The notes: generated by a model not told the origin, from the letters alone. A stretch of DNA of 64,000 nt from Bradyrhizobium betae (GCF_004123905.1 NZ_MZXW01000033.1:86272-150271), one strand, 5' to 3'; numbered from the stretch's first letter, positions 1-9,392 are shown. Numbers and translations: made by a program.

Positions 1-1130
1 CGGGTCCGCCCCGGGAGCGCGGACGTCAGTACGGACAGAAGGCGGCGAGCCGCATCAAGAAGGGGACCACGCATTACTTCGCGCAGTTGAAGGAGCTCTC
101 GCTCGACGCGAAGGGCGTGTCCGAGTTGGTGCGGGACTATCTGCCCGTCATTGAGGCGTTCGAGCCGAGCTATATCGAGGAGATGCGCGGCATCGCCGAG
201 GGCGCTGACGTTCCGTTCGAAGACATCGTGCTGCTCAACGCCCGCACGGAGATCCTCAAGCTTGCCAATCCAAAAATCCGCGCGCGCCTGAAGGCGCCCG
301 ATGAGCCCGATGGCTGCACCGGCGTCGTTGTGCTGCCGACGGCGACCGGCAGCGGTCGTCTGATCCATGCCCAGAACTGGGACTGGAAGCGCGAATGCGC
401 GGAGACCGCGGTGGTGCTGAAGGTGCGCCGCGATGACGGTCCTGATCTCATGACCTTCACCGAGGCCGGCGCGCTCGGTCGCTGTGGCTTCAACGCGGTC
501 GGCATCGCGATCACTGCGAACTATCTCCAAAGTGACCGTGACTATCGCCAGGTCGGTGTGCCGCTGGCGCTGATCCGTCGCAAGGTGCTGGAGCAGGAGC
601 ACGTCGCGCTTGCCATGCGTGCGGTCTATTGCACGAAGAAATCCGCGGCCAACAACATGATCGTCAGCCATCGCGAGGGCGTGGCGATCGATTTCGAATG
701 CGCGCCGGATGAGACCTTTCAGGTGCATCCGCAGAACGGCCTGCTCGTGCACGCCAATCACTTCGTGAGCCCAGTTGCGCTCGGCAAGCTCAAGGACGCC
801 GGTATCCAGGATACGCCGGACAGTCTCTACCGCGACATTCGCGTTCGCGATCTGCTCCAGCCGCACATCGGCAGCATCACCTTCGACACGGTCAAGAACG
901 CGCTGTTCGACGAGTTCGCCTATCCCTGGTCGGTGTGCCGTCCGCCGCGCCGCAATCTCAGCAACAATCTCAGCGCCACCGTGGCGATGATCCTGATGGA
1001 GCCGGCGAGCGGGTTGATGCAGGCGGCGCCGCTGCCCGCGCTCAATCGCGAGTTCACCGAGTACCGGCTCGAGATCGACGAGATCGGGCGGGCCGCGTTC
1101 GAGCGGTCGGCCGGGGCGGGGGCGGCGTGA
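1..1130 (+). CDS. C45-family (acyl-CoA:6-APA acyltransferase-like) hydrolase, 5' partial
   Basis: The reading frame is open from base 3, so the gene begins upstream of the window; the TTG at 87 is only an internal codon, because the residues before it (GRQYGQKAA, about 70 nt into the window) already match the conserved N-terminal part of this family. The expected N-terminal nucleophile cysteine is visible in PDGCTG (bases about 308-325), followed by the typical HAQNWDW motif. Family members are Ntn-hydrolases that mature by autocleavage before this Cys and cleave or transfer amide-linked acyl groups. The stop codon overlaps the start of the following binding-protein gene (TGATG), so it is probably co-transcribed with the importer and may act on the imported amide or peptide. 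The exact substrate cannot be told. Confidence 0.85.
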   Translation, partial: GPPRERGRQYGQKAASRIKKGTTHYFAQLKELSLDAKGVSELVRDYLPVIEAFEPSYIEEMRGIAEGADVPFEDIVLLNARTEILKLANPKIRARLKAPDEPDGCTGVVVLPTATGSGRLIHAQNWDWKRECAETAVVLKVRRDDGPDLMTFTEAGALGRCGFNAVGIAITANYLQSDRDYRQVGVPLALIRRKVLEQEHVALAMRAVYCTKKSAANNMIVSHREGVAIDFECAPDETFQVHPQNGLLVHANHFVSPVALGKLKDAGIQDTPDSLYRDIRVRDLLQPHIGSITFDTVKNALFDEFAYPWSVCRPPRRNLSNNLSATVAMILMEPASGLMQAAPLPALNREFTEYRLEIDEIGRAAFERSAGAGAA

Positions 1131-2695
1131 TGCGTCGGCGTCGGCCATCGCCGGCATGGGCGGTCGGTCTGGCCGCGTTGGCCCTGCTGGCCATGCTGGG
1201 GAGGGCCGATGCCGAGACCTTGCTGCGGACGCGGCTCAACGCCGACATCCGCTCGACCGATCCCGGCACCAATCGCGACGCCAACACCGACGGTGTCATT
1301 GGGCATGTGGTGGAAGGGTTGGTCGCCTTCCGCGACGATACCTCGATCGGTCCGATGCTGGCCGACAGCTGGGCTGTTTCGAACGAAGGCAAGACCTACA
1401 CGTTCCGCCTGCGGCAAGGCGTCAAGTTCCACAACGGCGCGACCATGACGGCCGATGACGTGGTCTGGTCACTGAAGCGCTGGCTGGATCCGGCGACGCA
1501 ATGGCGCTGCCTCTCCGAGTTCGGCGCGACCGGTATTGCGCGGATCGAGAAGATCGAGGCGCCGGATCCGCAGACCGTCGCCATCACGCTTGACCAGCCG
1601 ACAGCTCTGTTCCTTCCGACCCTGGCGCGGCCCGATTGCGGCCAGACCGCGATCATCCACCGCGATTCCGTCGCCCCCGACGGCAAGTGGATTGCCCCTG
1701 TCGGCACCGGCCCGTTCAAGCTCGCTGAATGGAAGCGAGGGCAATATGTCGATATCGTCCGTTTCGAGGGCTATGTCTCGCGCAGCGAGCCGCGTACCGG
1801 CTACACCGGCGCGAAGGACGTCAAGGTCGATCGTGTACGCTTCAATGTGATCCCGGACAGTTCGGCCGCGAAGGCTGGGCTGCTCAGCGGTTCGCTCGAC
1901 GTGATCCTGAGCCTGTCGATCCCCGATCTCGAAGAGCTCAAATCGCGTCCCGAGGTGCAGCTCAGCATCACGCCGGCGCTCGGCCTCACCGGCATCCTGT
2001 TCCAGACCAAGGATCCGCTGCTGAAGGACGTCCGCATCCGCCGTGCCATCGCGCTGTCCATCGATACCGCGCAGATCGCGGACGCCGTGATGATGGGCAC
2101 CGCGCGTCCGAACAATTCCGCGCTGCCGCTCGGCAGCCCGTTCTACAGCGAGGCGCAGTCGCACGGCTATGCACAGAACATCGCCGAGGCCAAGAAGCTG
2201 CTGCTGGAGGCCGGCTATCGCGGCCAGCCGATCAAGATGATCACCAACAAGCGCTACAGCTATGTGTTCGATGCCTCCGTGCTGGTGCAGGCGATGGCGC
2301 AGTCCGCGGGGATCAACATCGAGCTCGAGGTCATGGACTGGGCAGCGCAACTCGATCGCTACAACCGCGGCGACTACCAGTCGATGGCCTTCACCTATTC
2401 GGCGCGGCTCGATCCCTCGCTGAGCTTCGAGATGCTGACCGGGCCGAAGGCGACGCAGCCGCGCAAGGTCTGGGACAATCCGGAGGCGCAGGAAATGCTG
2501 CGCCAGTCCATGATGATCGATGACACCGCGAAACGGCAGGCGCTGTTCGACGAGATGCACAGGCGATTCATCGCCGATGTGCCGATGATCGTGCTGTTCA
2601 ACGGCGCCGAGCTGACGGCGCTGCGCACGGGCATCAAGGGCTATGCCGGCTGGCTCTATCCCCAGCCGCGGTTCTGGGGCGTCACGGTCGAGTAG
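1130..2695 (+). CDS. ABC transporter periplasmic substrate-binding protein, peptide/nickel family (SBP_bac_5)
   Basis: The 521-residue protein starts at the ATG overlapping the upstream stop; longer in-frame starts to the left lie inside the previous gene and are rejected. Residues 1-28 form a signal peptide: Arg-rich start, hydrophobic WAVGLAALALLAML, then RADAE. The mature part has the family pattern: an early SLDPGT-like segment (STDPGTNRD), LRQGVKFHNGATMTADDVVWS around residue 100, and VRIRRAIALSIDT in the middle. Family members capture oligopeptides, nickel or glycosides in the periplasm and deliver them to the permeases encoded just downstream. Length is normal. The substrate is unknown; the adjacent C45 hydrolase hints at an amide or small peptide. 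Confidence 0.92.
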   Translation: MRRRRPSPAWAVGLAALALLAMLGRADAETLLRTRLNADIRSTDPGTNRDANTDGVIGHVVEGLVAFRDDTSIGPMLADSWAVSNEGKTYTFRLRQGVKFHNGATMTADDVVWSLKRWLDPATQWRCLSEFGATGIARIEKIEAPDPQTVAITLDQPTALFLPTLARPDCGQTAIIHRDSVAPDGKWIAPVGTGPFKLAEWKRGQYVDIVRFEGYVSRSEPRTGYTGAKDVKVDRVRFNVIPDSSAAKAGLLSGSLDVILSLSIPDLEELKSRPEVQLSITPALGLTGILFQTKDPLLKDVRIRRAIALSIDTAQIADAVMMGTARPNNSALPLGSPFYSEAQSHGYAQNIAEAKKLLLEAGYRGQPIKMITNKRYSYVFDASVLVQAMAQSAGINIELEVMDWAAQLDRYNRGDYQSMAFTYSARLDPSLSFEMLTGPKATQPRKVWDNPEAQEMLRQSMMIDDTAKRQALFDEMHRRFIADVPMIVLFNGAELTALRTGIKGYAGWLYPQPRFWGVTVE

Positions 2696-2709
2696 AGCAG
2701 GGGCGCGCG

Positions 2710-3654
2710 ATGTTGGGTTACCTCGCAAGACGGCTGGTCATGACGATCCCGACACTGCTGCTGGTCGCGATCGCCGTGTTTGCGCTGGTCCGGCTCATCC
2801 CCGGCGATCCCGTGCAGGTGATGCTCGGCGATGCCGCCGATCCCGCGCAGGCGGCGCAGCTCCGCGCCCAGCTTGGCCTCGACCAGCCGATCCCAGCCCA
2901 GTTCATGCACTGGATCGCGAAGCTTGCGACAGGCGATTTCGGGCACTCCATCACCAACAATCTCGCGGTGCTGCCGCTGATCCTCGATCGCTTCCAGGTC
3001 AGCGCCGTCATCGTGCTGGTCGCGGTCGCAGCGGCGGCCTGCATCGCGGTCCCGGCCGGGCTGGTCGCAGCGTGGAAGCAGAACAGCCTGCTCGATCTCT
3101 CCGTCGTCGGCGGGGCTACGCTGCTGCTGTCGATTCCGAGCTTCTGGCTCGGCCTGTTGCTGCTGCTCCTGTTCGGGCTCAAGCTGAAATGGCTGCCGGT
3201 GATCGGCTACGTGCCTTTCACGGAGAATTTCTGGCAGGCGGCGACCTTCATCGTGCTGCCGATTGCCACCCTGACCATGGTGGAGATCGGCGTGCTGACG
3301 CGTATGGCGCGGGCTGCCTCGATCGAGGTGCTCAGGCTCGAATATGTCACGCATGCGCGCGCCAAGGGCGTGCCGGAATGGCGCGTGCTTGCCCGCCACG
3401 TCTTGCCCAACGCATTCGCGCCGACCTGGACGCTGATCGGTCTCGTGCTCGGTCATCTGCTCGGCGGTATCGCCGTGATCGAAACCGTGTTCACGCTGCC
3501 CGGGCTCGGACGGTTGCTGGTCGATTCCATCTTCGCCCGCGACTATCCGGTGGTGCAGGGCTGCCTGCTGTTCACCGCCGTGATCTACGTCGTGGTCAAT
3601 CTGATCGTCGACCTCTGCTATCCGCTGTTCGATCCCAGGGTGGCGGTGGCATGA
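2710..3654 (+). CDS. ABC transporter permease, DppB/OppB type
   Basis: A 314-residue inner-membrane protein with about six hydrophobic segments. It has the N-terminal hallmark of DppB-type permeases (YLARRLVMTIPTLLLVAIAV, then RLIPGDPVQVMLGD) and the EAA-loop region YVTHARAKGVPEWRVLARHV, which docks the ATPase. It starts 14 nt after the binding-protein gene and its stop overlaps the next permease start (ATGA), so translation is probably coupled. It forms the heterodimeric channel with the following DppC-type protein. Confidence 0.93.
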   Translation: MLGYLARRLVMTIPTLLLVAIAVFALVRLIPGDPVQVMLGDAADPAQAAQLRAQLGLDQPIPAQFMHWIAKLATGDFGHSITNNLAVLPLILDRFQVSAVIVLVAVAAAACIAVPAGLVAAWKQNSLLDLSVVGGATLLLSIPSFWLGLLLLLLFGLKLKWLPVIGYVPFTENFWQAATFIVLPIATLTMVEIGVLTRMARAASIEVLRLEYVTHARAKGVPEWRVLARHVLPNAFAPTWTLIGLVLGHLLGGIAVIETVFTLPGLGRLLVDSIFARDYPVVQGCLLFTAVIYVVVNLIVDLCYPLFDPRVAVA

Positions 3655-4463
3655 GGATGCGCGCCAACACAGCGATCGGCGGCGCCTTGATGGCAATTCT
3701 GCTCGGTGCGGCCATCACCGGCGCCTTCTGGACGCCGTTCGATCCGCTGCGGATCAATCTGCGGGCTCGGCTTCAGGCGCCGTCGCCGCTGCACTGGCTC
3801 GGTACCGACGAATTCGGCCGCGACGTGCTCAGCCGCATCATGGTCGGGGCCGGCGCCAGCGTCGTCATTGCCTTTGTCACGGTGCTGATCGCCGTGACGG
3901 CCGGCATAGTGATCGGCTGCACGGCCGGATACATCCGCGGCTGGGCCGACCGCGTCATCATGGCCGTCAACGACGCGCTGTTGGCATTCCCCGGCATCCT
4001 GCTGGCGCTGGCCGTGATGATCGTGGTTGGCGCCAACAAGGTCGGCCTGATCCTGGCGCTCGGCCTTGCCTACATCCCGTCGGTCGTCCGCGTGGTGCGA
4101 GGCACCGTGCTCTCGATCCGCGAGAAGGAGTATGTCGAGGCCTCGCGCGTCATCGGCAATTCCGAGGTCTATTCGATGATCCGCCATGTGATGCCGAATG
4201 CGATTGCGCCGGTCGCGGTGCTCGCGACCAGCATGTTCGGCTGGGTGCTCTTGGCCGAGAGCGCGCTGAGCTTCCTCGGCCTTGGCGTGCCGCCGCCGGC
4301 GCCGACCTGGGGCAACATGCTGGCGGCGAGCCGTCCGTTCATGGAGACGGCGGCCTGGCTCTCGATCGCGCCGGGCCTCTGCATTGCGCTCACATTGCTC
4401 GGCATCAATCTGCTCGGCGATTCCCTGCGGGACCGCCTCGACCCCAGGATGGCGCACGGATGA
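3651..4463 (+). CDS. ABC transporter permease, DppC/OppC type
   Basis: A 270-residue permease; the ATG at 3651 overlaps the preceding stop codon and gives the expected length. The signature of the family is present: LHWLGTDEFGRDVLSRIMVGA near residue 45, six hydrophobic stretches, and the EAA loop YVEASRVIGNSEVYSMIRHVMPN near residue 160. It overlaps the ATPase gene by 4 nt (ATGA). It partners with the DppB-type protein to form the transmembrane channel of the importer. Confidence 0.93.
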   Translation: MRMRANTAIGGALMAILLGAAITGAFWTPFDPLRINLRARLQAPSPLHWLGTDEFGRDVLSRIMVGAGASVVIAFVTVLIAVTAGIVIGCTAGYIRGWADRVIMAVNDALLAFPGILLALAVMIVVGANKVGLILALGLAYIPSVVRVVRGTVLSIREKEYVEASRVIGNSEVYSMIRHVMPNAIAPVAVLATSMFGWVLLAESALSFLGLGVPPPAPTWGNMLAASRPFMETAAWLSIAPGLCIALTLLGINLLGDSLRDRLDPRMAHG

Positions 4464-6067
4464 CGCTGCTGTCGGTCGAAAATCTGCGAATTGAGGTCGC
4501 TGCCAGCAAGGCTGTGATCGTCGACGAGGTCTCCTTCGCCGTCGAGCGCGGCGAGTTCCTCGCCATCGTCGGCGAATCCGGTAGCGGCAAGACCGCAGCG
4601 GCACGTGCGGTGCTCGGCCTGTTGCCACCAGGATTGCGCAAGGCTAGCGGCCGCATCGTGCTCGACGGCGTTGATCTCGCCAACGTCTCCGCGCGCAAGA
4701 TGCGGACGCTGCGCGGGCCCACCGTCGGCATGGTGTTCCAGGAGCCGATGGTCTCGCTCAACCCCGCCATCAGCGTCGGGGCGCAGATGGCCGAAGGGCT
4801 CGGCTTGCACGAGCGGCTCGGCAAGCGCGAGATCAGGCAGCGCTGCCTTGACATGCTGGCGCGCGTGCAGATCCGCGATCCCGAGCGGACGTTTGGCGCC
4901 TATCCGCATGAGTTCTCCGGCGGCATGCGCCAGCGCATCATGCTGGCCTCGGTGATGCTGCTGAAGCCGAAGCTGCTGATCGCGGACGAGCCGACCACGG
5001 CGCTTGATACGCTGACCCAGCGCGAGGTGCTCGATCTCATGGTTGGGCTCGCCCGCGATCACGGTACGTCGGTGATGCTGATCACCCACAATCTGGGCCT
5101 TGTCTCGCGCTATGCGCAGCGCGCGCTGGTGTTGCGCCAGGGCAAGATGATCGAAACCGGCACGACGCGGCAAATCCTGTTCTCGCCGCGGGAGGCCTAT
5201 ACCAAACGGCTGGTCGAGGCCCTGCCGCGCCGTGGGGCCACGACCAAGGCGCGCCAGGGTGGCGAGCCTCTCGTCAGCGCGCGCGGCCTCAAGGTCGGCT
5301 TCGCCGGGCGGCAGCGATTGTTCCGGCGCGATACCGGCGTCTCCGCCGTCAACGGCGTCGATCTCGATATCGCCGCGGGCGAAACGGTCGCCGTGGTCGG
5401 CGGCAGCGGCTCGGGCAAGACCACGCTCGGCCGCGCCATGCTGCGGCTGATCCCGACGTCGGGTGGTGAAATCAGGTTCCGGGGCAGGGACGTGACGGCA
5501 ACGATCGATCGCGACTTTCGTCTCGCCTCGCAGCTCGTGTTCCAGGATCCTTACTCCTCGCTCGATCCGCGCATGCGCGTCGGCGAGATCGTCGCCGAGC
5601 CGCTGCGTCATGTGGCGCAACTGACGACGGCCGAGCGCGACAGGCGAGCCGAGGCGATGCTGGACGAGGTCGGGCTTGCCGGTCTGGCTGCGCGCTGGCC
5701 GCATGAATTGTCCGGGGGGCAGCGGCAGCGCATCGCGATCGCGCGCGCCATCGTGCGCGAGCCGGCCTTCGTCGTGGCGGACGAGCCTGTCTCGGCGCTG
5801 GACATGACCATTCAGGCGCAGGTGCTGAAATTGTTCGAGCGGCTGCAGGCGCAATACGGTTTTGCCTGCCTGTTCATCAGCCATGACCTCGCGGCGGTCG
5901 AGCAGGTCGCCGACCGCGTCGTGGTGATGCAGGGCGGCAAAATCGTCGAGCAAGGCTCGCGTGACGAGATATTCGATCATCCCCAGCACGACTACACCAA
6001 GGCGCTGCTCGCGGCCGCGCCCGTGCTGGATTTTGCCGGGGCGGCGGAGACGCACGCGTCGGGCTAG
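4460..6067 (+). CDS. Double ATP-binding subunit of the dipeptide-type ABC transporter (DppD-DppF fusion)
   Basis: The 535-residue protein carries two complete ABC ATPase domains in tandem. The first has Walker A GESGSGKTAAAR near residue 38, signature FSGGMRQRIM and Walker B LLIADEPTTALD. The second, starting near residue 270, has GGSGSGKTTLGR, LSGGQRQRIAIAR and FVVADEPVSALD. Each half ends with the oligopeptide-type C-terminal stretch (Y.KRL / YTKALLAAAP). The fusion replaces the two separate ATPases of classical Dpp/Opp systems, which is common in rhizobia. It ends the operon; the 59 nt to the convergent acetamidase gene hold no clear terminator hairpin. Confidence 0.94.
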   Translation: MTLLSVENLRIEVAASKAVIVDEVSFAVERGEFLAIVGESGSGKTAAARAVLGLLPPGLRKASGRIVLDGVDLANVSARKMRTLRGPTVGMVFQEPMVSLNPAISVGAQMAEGLGLHERLGKREIRQRCLDMLARVQIRDPERTFGAYPHEFSGGMRQRIMLASVMLLKPKLLIADEPTTALDTLTQREVLDLMVGLARDHGTSVMLITHNLGLVSRYAQRALVLRQGKMIETGTTRQILFSPREAYTKRLVEALPRRGATTKARQGGEPLVSARGLKVGFAGRQRLFRRDTGVSAVNGVDLDIAAGETVAVVGGSGSGKTTLGRAMLRLIPTSGGEIRFRGRDVTATIDRDFRLASQLVFQDPYSSLDPRMRVGEIVAEPLRHVAQLTTAERDRRAEAMLDEVGLAGLAARWPHELSGGQRQRIAIARAIVREPAFVVADEPVSALDMTIQAQVLKLFERLQAQYGFACLFISHDLAAVEQVADRVVVMQGGKIVEQGSRDEIFDHPQHDYTKALLAAAPVLDFAGAAETHASG

Positions 6068-6126
6068 ACAGGATCTTGCGTACGAAGCGGTTTGTCGTTG
6101 ATCGACGCCGTCTGGAGCGATCGGAC

Positions 6127-7077
6127 CTAAATTGGCTTCACGGGCATGCGGGATTTCGCCAGTACGCAGTGAATGCCCTTGTTGCCGTCGACCAGCTGCG
6201 TGACCCGCAAGTCTGCGGCAATCGAGCAGAGCGTATAGGCATCCTGCGCGCTGAGGCCGCTTCTCTCCCGGATCAGCGCGATCATGTCGCGTAGCGCGGC
6301 CTTGGCCGCATCGTCGAGGTCCTCGTCGAATCCCATGGTGATCCAGTCCGACGCCGTCTCCGCGCGCGGCGAGGTGAGGCGGAGATCACGGCGGACGTGG
6401 AATTCGAAGGTGCCGGTGAGCGCGGCCTCGATTGCGGTCAGGCAGACTTCGCCATCGCCCTGGAGCGCGTGGCCGTCGCCGGCCGAGAACAGCGCGCCCG
6501 GCACGAACACCGGAAAATACAGCGTGCTGCCGGCACCGAGCTCCTTGTTGTCCATGTTGCCGCCGAACGCGCGCGGCTCCTTCGAGGACAGCCGACCCCA
6601 TGACGGCGGCGGCGCGACGCCGAAATTGCCGAAGAAGGGGGCGAGCGGCAGCTCCTGCCCCCAGGGAAGTGTTGCGACGTTGCGCGCGCGGTCCAGGGGA
6701 ATGTGGATGCGGCGGAACTCCGGGAAATCCTCCGGAAGGGTGCCGAGAGTCGGGACCTGGATATTCCAGCCCCAATTGCAGCGCAGCTCGATGTTGAGGA
6801 TGCGCACTTCGAGGACGTCGCCGGGCTCAGCGCCCTCGATATGAACAGGTCCGGTGAGGAGATGCGGCCCCGGACCGCGAAAGGCGCTTGCCAGCACCTC
6901 TGCATGTCCGGGAACGATATCATAGCCGAGCGACGGATCAGGCAGATCGTCCGGTTCGCCCGACAGCGTCTCGATGGTCACCCGGTCTCCGGATGCGATC
7001 CGGAGCACCGGTTTCGATCGTCCATCCCAGAGACCCCATTGGACATTTCCGGGCGTCGATTGCAGGACGAAGTCCAT
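6127..7077 (-). CDS. Acetamidase/formamidase family hydrolase (FmdA_AmdA)
   Basis: A 316-residue cytosolic enzyme of the zinc-dependent acetamidase/formamidase family, which releases ammonia from short amides. Family motifs are clear: TGPVHIEGAEPGDVLEVRI near residue 95, FGGNMDNKELGAGSTLYFPV near residue 170 and GDGHALQGDGEVCLTAIEA near residue 200. It lies 9 nt downstream of the NCS1 permease gene on the same strand, so the two are almost certainly co-transcribed and under the MarR-type operator in front of the permease. It is therefore a candidate for the last deamidation step of the compound taken up by that permease. Formamide as well as acetamide or a longer amide are possible substrates. 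Confidence 0.9.
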   Translation of the reverse strand: MDFVLQSTPGNVQWGLWDGRSKPVLRIASGDRVTIETLSGEPDDLPDPSLGYDIVPGHAEVLASAFRGPGPHLLTGPVHIEGAEPGDVLEVRILNIELRCNWGWNIQVPTLGTLPEDFPEFRRIHIPLDRARNVATLPWGQELPLAPFFGNFGVAPPPSWGRLSSKEPRAFGGNMDNKELGAGSTLYFPVFVPGALFSAGDGHALQGDGEVCLTAIEAALTGTFEFHVRRDLRLTSPRAETASDWITMGFDEDLDDAAKAALRDMIALIRERSGLSAQDAYTLCSIAADLRVTQLVDGNKGIHCVLAKSRMPVKPI

Positions 7078-7086
7078 GATCTGCGA

Positions 7087-8505
7087 CTACCTGCCTGCGC
7101 TACTCGCAACGATCGAGGAGGGCGAGGTCGCGAACTTGCCGAGCCCAAGATAGACGAGGCCCGCAACGCCGATGCCGAACAGCCAGCTCAGGTCGGCACC
7201 GCCGAGCAGGTTGATCGAGATCGGCCCCTGCAGCGCGCCGACGAGGCCGTCTTCCACGAGCCAGCCGGCAACGAGGCCCGCGAAGAACGCGATCATGCCG
7301 GCCCAGTTGATGTCGCCATAGGCGCTGGTCTCCGGCGAGCGATAGAGCTCGGCGACGTCGATCTTGCCCTTCCGCTTGATGAAGAAGTCGGCCAGCACCA
7401 CGCCGGCCCACGGGCTCATCCACAGCAGCAGGCTGATCATCCAGTTGTCGAACGCCTTCGCGAAGGACGGCGCGAAGATGAAGTAGAGCGTGACCAGATA
7501 GCCGGCGACGCCGACGATGAGCGTGAGCCAGAAGCGCGAGAGTTTCAGCCCCGCGCTCAGCGCCGCCAGCGTCGCCGAGTAGACGTTGAGGATGTTGGTG
7601 GCGATCGGACCGTGCAGCACCATCAAGAGCACGAGGATGCTGACGGGACCGCCGAATACCGCGCTGACCATTTTTGCAGGGTCCGTGTCCAGCGTCGTCG
7701 AGGCGATGGTCGCGCCGAGAATGCCGAGCCAGACCGTTGGCACGAACATGCCGACATAGCTGTACCAGAACACGGATTTCGACGACACGCTGCGCGGCAC
7801 GAAGCGCGAATAGTCGGAGGCCCAGGTCACCCAGGAAATGCCCCAGCCGACGCCGATCGCGGTCATCAGCAGCGTCAGCATCGCCAGATGCGCGCCCGGC
7901 GGCAGCGACGTCGTGAGGCCCCAGTTGACGACGCCGGGACGCGTCCAGGCCAAAATGCTCATCAGCACCATGATGGCGATGGTGGGCGGCACCGTGTATT
8001 TCTCGAAGGTGCGGATCGCATAGAAGCCGTAGATGCCGATGAGGACCTGCACGGCCATCACCAGCGTGATGACGACGATCTCGATGAACCAGGTGTCGGG
8101 AACACCGAACTGGCCGAGGATGCCCATCGAGACCTTGACCGGGAAGTAGGTGTTCACGCCGATCCAGCCCAGCGTCATCACGAACATCAGGATGCTCGGC
8201 AGGTAGGCGCCGCGGACGCCGAAGGCGGAGCGGCTCAATACCATCTGGTTGACGCCGGTCTTGTGTCCCATCACCGTGAAGGTCGCGAAGATCGCGCAGC
8301 CCACGATGTTGCCGAGCACGATGACCGCGATCGTCTCCATCAGGCCGAGCTTGAGAATAATGCCGAGCGCGCCGAGCGCCCAGTTCACCGGTGCGATGTT
8401 GGCGCCGGCCCAGATCCACATCTGCTGCGGGCCGGTCGAGTCCCGGTCCGCATCGGGAATGGGTTCGATGCTGTGAATATCAGCGCGAAGTTCGGAATCC
8501 GTCAT
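7087..8505 (-). CDS. NCS1-family cytosine/purine/hydantoin-type permease
   Basis: A 472-residue membrane protein with about 12 hydrophobic segments. The start chosen is the ATG at 8505 (MTDSELRADIHSIEP), which has a strong GGGGG ribosome-binding site just upstream; the frame is open further left, but that would cross the operator. Family features are the N-terminal IEPIPDADR segment, MWIWAGANIAPVNWALGA (helix 1) and SDYSRFVPRS (mid protein). NCS1 proteins are proton- or sodium-coupled importers of nucleobases, hydantoins, allantoin, thiamine precursors and similar heterocycles. Together with the downstream amidase, the cyclic amidohydrolase and the molybdenum hydroxylase nearby, it indicates uptake of a nitrogen heterocycle or cyclic amide. 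Confidence 0.9.
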   Translation of the reverse strand: MTDSELRADIHSIEPIPDADRDSTGPQQMWIWAGANIAPVNWALGALGIILKLGLMETIAVIVLGNIVGCAIFATFTVMGHKTGVNQMVLSRSAFGVRGAYLPSILMFVMTLGWIGVNTYFPVKVSMGILGQFGVPDTWFIEIVVITLVMAVQVLIGIYGFYAIRTFEKYTVPPTIAIMVLMSILAWTRPGVVNWGLTTSLPPGAHLAMLTLLMTAIGVGWGISWVTWASDYSRFVPRSVSSKSVFWYSYVGMFVPTVWLGILGATIASTTLDTDPAKMVSAVFGGPVSILVLLMVLHGPIATNILNVYSATLAALSAGLKLSRFWLTLIVGVAGYLVTLYFIFAPSFAKAFDNWMISLLLWMSPWAGVVLADFFIKRKGKIDVAELYRSPETSAYGDINWAGMIAFFAGLVAGWLVEDGLVGALQGPISINLLGGADLSWLFGIGVAGLVYLGLGKFATSPSSIVASSAGR

Positions 8506-8517
8506 GACATCCCCCAA

Positions 8518-8537
8518 ATACGAAGCACGCTTCGCAT
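8518..8537. promoter_or_regulatory. Putative MarR operator O3 in front of the NCS1 permease gene
   Basis: ATACGAAG-CACG-CTTCGCAT, an inverted repeat with one arm mismatch, lies 13 nt upstream of the permease ATG, directly before its ribosome-binding site. It is nearly identical to the two palindromes at 9393-9412 and 9417-9440. The shared core CGAAGC-N2-GCTTCG (or CTTCG) in all three sites is unlikely by chance. Confidence 0.75.
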
Positions 8538-8792
8538 CATCGCAGCATAAATCGTGCCATCGGTTGCGGAGACGCCGGAGCAGGGGGTGCACGGACGCTG
8601 GATGCAACGTGCCTCGCGCGGGATTGCACCTGAAATTTCAAGCGCGCTTCGTCACGCGCCGGCTCGCCGCTACATGTTCGATACAGCGCTCCTCTGCGCC
8701 GGCTAGTCGGCGAGAAGCGGAGGACGTTGCATGGCCGGGCGGCGGTACGATGATAAAATGAGCAGCCCAACTCAAAAGTGCAGCAGCAGCTT
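8538..8792. other. Non-coding stretch between the permease promoter and marR
   Basis: No convincing gene is seen in these about 255 bases. A short hairpin (CGCCG at 8697-8701 with CGGCG at 8708-8712) has no run of T after it on either strand, so it is not a clear terminator. The -35/-10 of the permease promoter should lie at the left end. Confidence 0.4.
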
Positions 8793-9302
8793 CTAGTCGA
8801 ATAGGGCAGCGGAGCTGTCGCGACTGGGATTGCCGGCCACGATGCGCTGCATCATTTCGATGAAGAGCGCCTGTTCCTTTTCGCTGAGATCGCCGAGCGT
8901 CGCACGATGGGCCCGCCGCGCGGCGTCCTCGATCTTGACCAGCAGCGCGGCGCCGGCCGGTGTCAGGCGGCACAAGCGCGCGCGGCGATCGTCCTTGTTG
9001 ACGGCGCGCTCGACCAGGTTTCGTGCGGCGAGCCGCTTCAACGCACCGGTCGTCGTGGTCCGGTCGAGGGCGATATCGGCCGCCAAAGTGGTCTGATCGG
9101 CGGTTTCGCGCACTGCCAGCGCCGAGAGCAGGCTGTATTGCAGCGGCGTGACCTCGAACGCGCCGCAGGCGTCCTGAAACAGCGCGACGTGAATCTGGTG
9201 CAGCCGCCGGATCAGATAGCCGGGACGTTGCGACAATGGCCAGGGGCGGTGCTTGCCCCCGCCGCGACGCTTCTGTGCTTGCCGCAATGCACGCTCTCCC
9301 AA
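8793..9302 (-). CDS. MarR-family transcriptional regulator of the amidase/amidohydrolase locus
   Basis: A 169-residue winged-helix protein. The MarR core spans about residues 28-150 (RPGYLIRRLHQ helix 1; TTLAADIALDRTTTTGALKRL recognition helix region; NKDDRRARLCRLTPAG wing). The longest start is a TTG at 9302; the exact start is uncertain because no in-frame ATG precedes the conserved domain. MarR proteins usually repress their own and neighbouring operons and release DNA on binding an aromatic or heterocyclic ligand. Two palindromes lie in the divergent interval between this gene and the amidohydrolase, and a third lies before the permease, so this protein probably controls all three transcripts including its own. 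Confidence 0.88.
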   Translation of the reverse strand: MGERALRQAQKRRGGGKHRPWPLSQRPGYLIRRLHQIHVALFQDACGAFEVTPLQYSLLSALAVRETADQTTLAADIALDRTTTTGALKRLAARNLVERAVNKDDRRARLCRLTPAGAALLVKIEDAARRAHRATLGDLSEKEQALFIEMMQRIVAGNPSRDSSAALFD

Positions 9303-9392
9303 CCCAAGACCTGCCGCGCTTAGCTCGATTCGAGTGCGCCCGCCACCGATTGATCACCACCCGATCATGGCATGATGCTTGCTTTTGTCAAA

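Noticed and set aside
4169..6055. Long minus-strand frame opposite the first double ATPase
   Set aside because: Low-complexity composition and complete overlap with a well-supported gene.
6703..8550. Long plus-strand frame opposite the acetamidase and NCS1 permease genes
   Set aside because: Highly charged Asp/Arg/His translation without domain; shadow.
8697..8712. Short GC hairpin downstream of marR considered as a terminator
   Set aside because: Only a 5-bp stem and no T-run on either strand.
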